From positions 62,001 through 126,000 of the forward strand of contig CAZYYE010000002.1 in assembly GCA_964651535.1 (NCBI GenBank): DNA of 64,000 bases, given 5' to 3'. Position numbers and translations under genes: made by a program. Below, in pieces: positions 61,331 through 64,000 of this stretch (its first letter is position 1; each line of letters starts with the position of its first letter). The notes below the pieces were generated by a model that did no database searches, had not been told where the DNA came from, and worked only from the letters and a program-made list of their open reading frames with translations. The stretch is from Terrimesophilobacter sp964651535. Its GTDB lineage: Bacteria; Actinomycetota; Actinomycetes; Actinomycetales; Microbacteriaceae.

Positions 61331-61765
61331 TCACGTGCGACTAATCGAAAGAACCAGAAGGGATGGAGGTCGTAGCAGCGCGACAGCGCCGCGCAGCCAA
61401 GTGCTGGAAGCTGCGATCCTTCTCAGCATGCCGAAGGTGACCCTCGAGGCCGCAGGGGGCACGAGGACGAGAAAAGTGGCCAACAATGCGAGGATGCACG
61501 CGACCATGAGCATGGAGTGCACCGGTGCCGAGCCTGGCGACCCGCAATCGCAGGGCTCGATCGCTTTTGAGCCAGCAAGCGCCGCAGAATCGGACAGGGC
61601 TATGTCCGCCGCGACGGTGTGAGCCGATTCCTGCGAGTGCTCTGTGGGGGTTGCGCTGTGCATCGCCAACAGCCCGACAACTACTGAGAGGGTCACCGCG
61701 ACCGCAGCGATGAGCCGCGCGAAGGAGCGCCGGTTATGCATCATCGACCGGATCCAGCGCATCAC
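61331..61765 (-). CDS. DUF6153-type membrane protein
   Basis: This 144-aa protein has a first helix near 17-35 (RLIAAVAVTLSVVVGLLAMH) and an extracytoplasmic His/Ser-rich part with a DCG Cys motif. A second helix follows (LMVACILALLATFLVLVPP), and a basic end finishes PPSLLVLSISRT. It is paralogous in pattern to the protein at 45030-45473. Its GTG overlaps the stop of the upstream gene (GTGA). Confidence 0.6.
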   Translation of the reverse strand: MMRWIRSMMHNRRSFARLIAAVAVTLSVVVGLLAMHSATPTEHSQESAHTVAADIALSDSAALAGSKAIEPCDCGSPGSAPVHSMLMVACILALLATFLVLVPPAASRVTFGMLRRIAASSTWLRGAVALLRPPSLLVLSISRT

Positions 61766-62388
61766 GGAGAGCTCCTCTCGGCTACTACGCTAGTCGCTGC
61801 TTCTCGATTCTGCGCCGCCCGCCGTGACTTCTCCAGCAGCACCAACAGTCCAAGCACTCCGTCCTTGACCTGGGTGCGGCCCACGACGTTCCAGTGGGTC
61901 CGGAGATGCTCTTGCAGGTACGAAACGATGTGGTCGAGCGGGACCACGTGCGGGCGGGATGCCCTGGAAGAATGCCCCGGGTTACCGAACGCGACGGTGC
62001 GGATGACGTGGCCGGCCGGGGCCACGACGCTACCGCGGCGCAGCAGTTCGTCGACGAGGCCCGCCGCAGCATCCGGTGGGCAGCATCCGAAGCGGGTGAA
62101 GGCAGCGATGAGCACCTCGGGGTCCCGCATTGCGCGGTTGAACTTTGGGGAGCCCTCCTTCACCTCGCCGACGATCATGTCGGCGGTTCCCGGGATGACC
62201 CCGAGAGCGGGATCAGTGGCGTGACGATCGTCGGCGGGCTCGTGGGCGAGACGAATCGCAAGGATGTCGAGGTCGGTCACGGTTCGCACCTGGTTGCGCG
62301 GGGAGACCTCGAGCACGGGATACTCGGCGACCGTGAAGTAGCCGTTCACGCGAAGGTATGCCTGTACCAGCGCGACCGCGTTGTCCAT
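61762..62388 (-). CDS. protein with PD-(D/E)XK-like nuclease motif, unknown function
   Basis: This 208-aa soluble protein starts MDNAVALVQAYLRVNGYFTV. It shows TDLDILAIRL and MIVGEVKEGSPKFN, an Asp followed about 35 residues later by Glu-x-Lys, which is the core of PD-(D/E)XK nuclease folds. A Cys-Cys (RFGCCPPDAA) follows. Conserved hypothetical proteins of this shape occur near metal genes in actinobacteria, from memory. It lies six bases after the CopA-type ATPase stop and overlaps the DUF6153 gene. No direct nuclease evidence. Confidence 0.5.
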   Translation of the reverse strand: MDNAVALVQAYLRVNGYFTVAEYPVLEVSPRNQVRTVTDLDILAIRLAHEPADDRHATDPALGVIPGTADMIVGEVKEGSPKFNRAMRDPEVLIAAFTRFGCCPPDAAAGLVDELLRRGSVVAPAGHVIRTVAFGNPGHSSRASRPHVVPLDHIVSYLQEHLRTHWNVVGRTQVKDGVLGLLVLLEKSRRAAQNREAATSVVAERSSP

Positions 62389-62394
62389 ACCGTG

Positions 62395-64000
62395 TCAACC
62401 CTTGGCAGCCACGACGAGGTTCGACCTGGTGGGTCCAGGCAGGGGACGGAAGCGCTTCAGACGCAGGCTATTCGTCACAACGAACACCGATGAGAAAGCC
62501 ATGGCGGCAGCGGCCAGCACGGGGTTGAGCAGTGCGAGCATCGCTACCGGGATCGCGGCGGTGTTGTAAGCGAATGCCCAGAACAGGTTTCCCTTGATCG
62601 TGCCGAGGGTGCGCCGGGCCAGCCGGATGGCATCCGCTACCAGGATCAAGTCGCCGTTAACGACAGTCAGGTCGCTCGCGGTGATCGCCGCATCCGTGCC
62701 TGTGCCCATCGCGATACCGAGGTCGGCTGCAGCAAGGGCAGCAGAGTCGTTGACCCCGTCGCCGACCATCGCCACAACCTTGCCTTGCGCCTGAAGACTA
62801 CGAATGACCTCAAGCTTTTCTGCCGGGGTCACCCGGGACTTGACCGTCTCGATGCCGACCGTGTCGGCCACCGCCTGCGCCGCTCCGGGATTGTCGCCGG
62901 TCAGCAGGATCGGGGTGAGTCCAAGACGCGTGAGTCGCGCGATCGCCTCCCGGCTCGTCGGCTTCACCGTGTCGGCGATGCTGATAGCGCCGCGAAACTC
63001 GCCATCTGAGGCGACCGCGATCACGGTGGCCCCGCGCGTTTCGTCCTCACGAATGGCCTCAGCGAGGTCGGCCGGCACTCGCACTGACCATTGGTCGCGG
63101 AGCCACTCCACGCGTCCGGCGATGACCAGACTGCCGTCAACGAGGGCCTGCACGCCGAATCCTGCGTGGGCGGCGAATGCCTCCGCGGGTTCCGGAGCAT
63201 CCACGCTTCCCACGATCGCGCGCGCGATGGGGTGTTCCGATCCGTGCTCCACGGCGGCCGCCAGGCGCAGCAGCTCGCCCTTGGTGACGCCAGCAACGAG
63301 GTGAACGCCGCTGACAGCCATGACGCCGCTCGTCACAGTGCCCGTCTTGTCGAGCACGATCGTGTCGATCCTGCGGGTTTGCTCGAGCACTTCCGGGCCC
63401 CGGATCAGGATGCCCAGCTGCGACCCGCGCCCCGTGCCGACAAGCAGCGCGGTCGGGGTCGCCAGGCCCAGCGCACACGGGCAGGCGATGATCAGAGTTG
63501 TGATGGCGGCGGTGAACGCGATCTCGATCGGCGCGCCGGTGAGCGCCCATCCGGCGAAGGCGACCCCCGCCAGGACGATCACGATCGGAACGAAGACCGC
63601 TGACACTCGGTCAGCGAGGCGTTGCACAGGAGCCTTCCCGCTCTGCGCCTCTTCTACGAGTTTGCCCAGGCGCGCCAGCTCAGTGTCGCTGCCGGTGCGG
63701 GTAATCTGTACGACCAGCCGACCGCCGTCATTGATAGTGGCACCCACCACACGGCTACCCGGCCCAACTTCCACCGGCATCGATTCGCCGGTCAACATGG
63801 TCTCGTCGACGGCAGAGGCGCCCTCCACGACGAGGCCGTCGGAGGGGATCTTCTCGCCGGGGCGGACAACGACGGTGTCGCCCTCGGCGAGTTGCTCGAC
63901 CGGAACCCGCGTCTCGACACCGTCACGGAGCAGCACGGCGTCTTTCGCGCCGAGCTCAAGCAGAGCACGCAGGGCTGCACCTGACTGTCGTTTGGCACGG
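62395..64000 (-). CDS. copA: CPC-type copper P1B-ATPase, 5' end outside the window
   Basis: The frame stays open to the right edge, so the N-terminus, including any CxxC metal-binding domains and the first helices, lies outside. Present are the actuator motif MLTGESMPV, the metal-transport motif IIACPCALGLATPTALLVGT, phosphorylation site VLDKTGTVTSG, the HP pair in EHGSEHPIARAI, and hinge MVGDGVNDSAALAAADLGIA. A C-terminal helix pair ends FRPLPGPTRSNLVVAAKG. CPC-type pumps of the P1B-1 group export Cu(I)/Ag(I). It complements the CPH pump at 57-59 kb. Confidence 0.9.
   Translation of the reverse strand, partial: RAKRQSGAALRALLELGAKDAVLLRDGVETRVPVEQLAEGDTVVVRPGEKIPSDGLVVEGASAVDETMLTGESMPVEVGPGSRVVGATINDGGRLVVQITRTGSDTELARLGKLVEEAQSGKAPVQRLADRVSAVFVPIVIVLAGVAFAGWALTGAPIEIAFTAAITTLIIACPCALGLATPTALLVGTGRGSQLGILIRGPEVLEQTRRIDTIVLDKTGTVTSGVMAVSGVHLVAGVTKGELLRLAAAVEHGSEHPIARAIVGSVDAPEPAEAFAAHAGFGVQALVDGSLVIAGRVEWLRDQWSVRVPADLAEAIREDETRGATVIAVASDGEFRGAISIADTVKPTSREAIARLTRLGLTPILLTGDNPGAAQAVADTVGIETVKSRVTPAEKLEVIRSLQAQGKVVAMVGDGVNDSAALAAADLGIAMGTGTDAAITASDLTVVNGDLILVADAIRLARRTLGTIKGNLFWAFAYNTAAIPVAMLALLNPVLAAAAMAFSSVFVVTNSLRLKRFRPLPGPTRSNLVVAAKG

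Noticed and set aside
1..64000. CRISPR array, rRNA genes or complete insertion sequence
   Set aside because: No regularly spaced direct repeats, rRNA sequence or transposase with terminal repeats was seen on reading both strands.

Overview
The window reads as a high-GC actinobacterium, most likely a member of the Microbacteriaceae or a near relative. This is an inference from overall composition, frequent GTG/TTG starts, many 4-nt stop/start overlaps, the luciferase-like/FMN-reductase gene pair, DUF222-HNH and DUF6153 proteins, and regulators closely matching mycobacterial CmtR and KmtR. No rRNA, CRISPR array or intact insertion sequence was seen.

Positions 1-31.5 kb look like core chromosome. 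In order: the tail of a TetR regulator, a diaminopropionate ammonia-lyase, an MFS carrier, a branched-chain/2-oxoacid dehydrogenase operon (E1alpha-E1beta-E2), pnp with its terminator, a three-gene proton-translocating transhydrogenase (pntAA-pntAB-pntB), three luciferase-like flavin enzymes (one coupled to its FMN reductase), a baeRF protein, HdeD, a YhhN lysoplasmalogenase, rpsO with its terminator, a DUF222-HNH protein, an aldo/keto reductase, a MarP-type membrane serine protease, MFS and DMT carriers, a CAU-anticodon tRNA, a family-4 glycosyltransferase, peptide deformylase and AzlCD.

At about 31.55 kb there is a 3' tRNA fragment (T arm, acceptor strand and CCA) with no 5' half. This is the usual scar of an element integrated into a tRNA gene. 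From here to the right edge the content is accessory. Positions 31.8-41.2 kb hold small unknown proteins, a HIRAN-domain protein, two adjacent related tyrosine recombinases (one intact, one truncated and lacking catalytic residues), a large ABC/RloC-like ATPase interrupted at an A8 homopolymer, and a Fic-domain protein.

Positions 41.3-64 kb form a metal-resistance region. It holds CmtR with a cation transporter, CtaG, CzcD with a CzrA-type sensor, CopC, a complete system II cytochrome c maturation set (ResA-like, CcdA, ResB, CcsB), Lgt, KmtR with an MFS carrier, a VIT-family transporter, divergent merR/merA without merT/merP, an archaeal-type (type II) GAPDH joined to a CopB-type CPH ATPase behind a CsoR-like operator, DUF305 and BNR lipoproteins, two DUF6153 proteins, a PD-(D/E)XK-like protein, and the start-truncated end of a CPC-type copper ATPase running off the window. 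The gene mix suggests efflux and sensing of Cu, Zn/Co, Cd/Pb, Ni/Co and Hg. It also suggests the element carries spare copies of functions that copper damages (GAPDH, cytochrome c assembly, lipoprotein maturation); that last point is a hypothesis.
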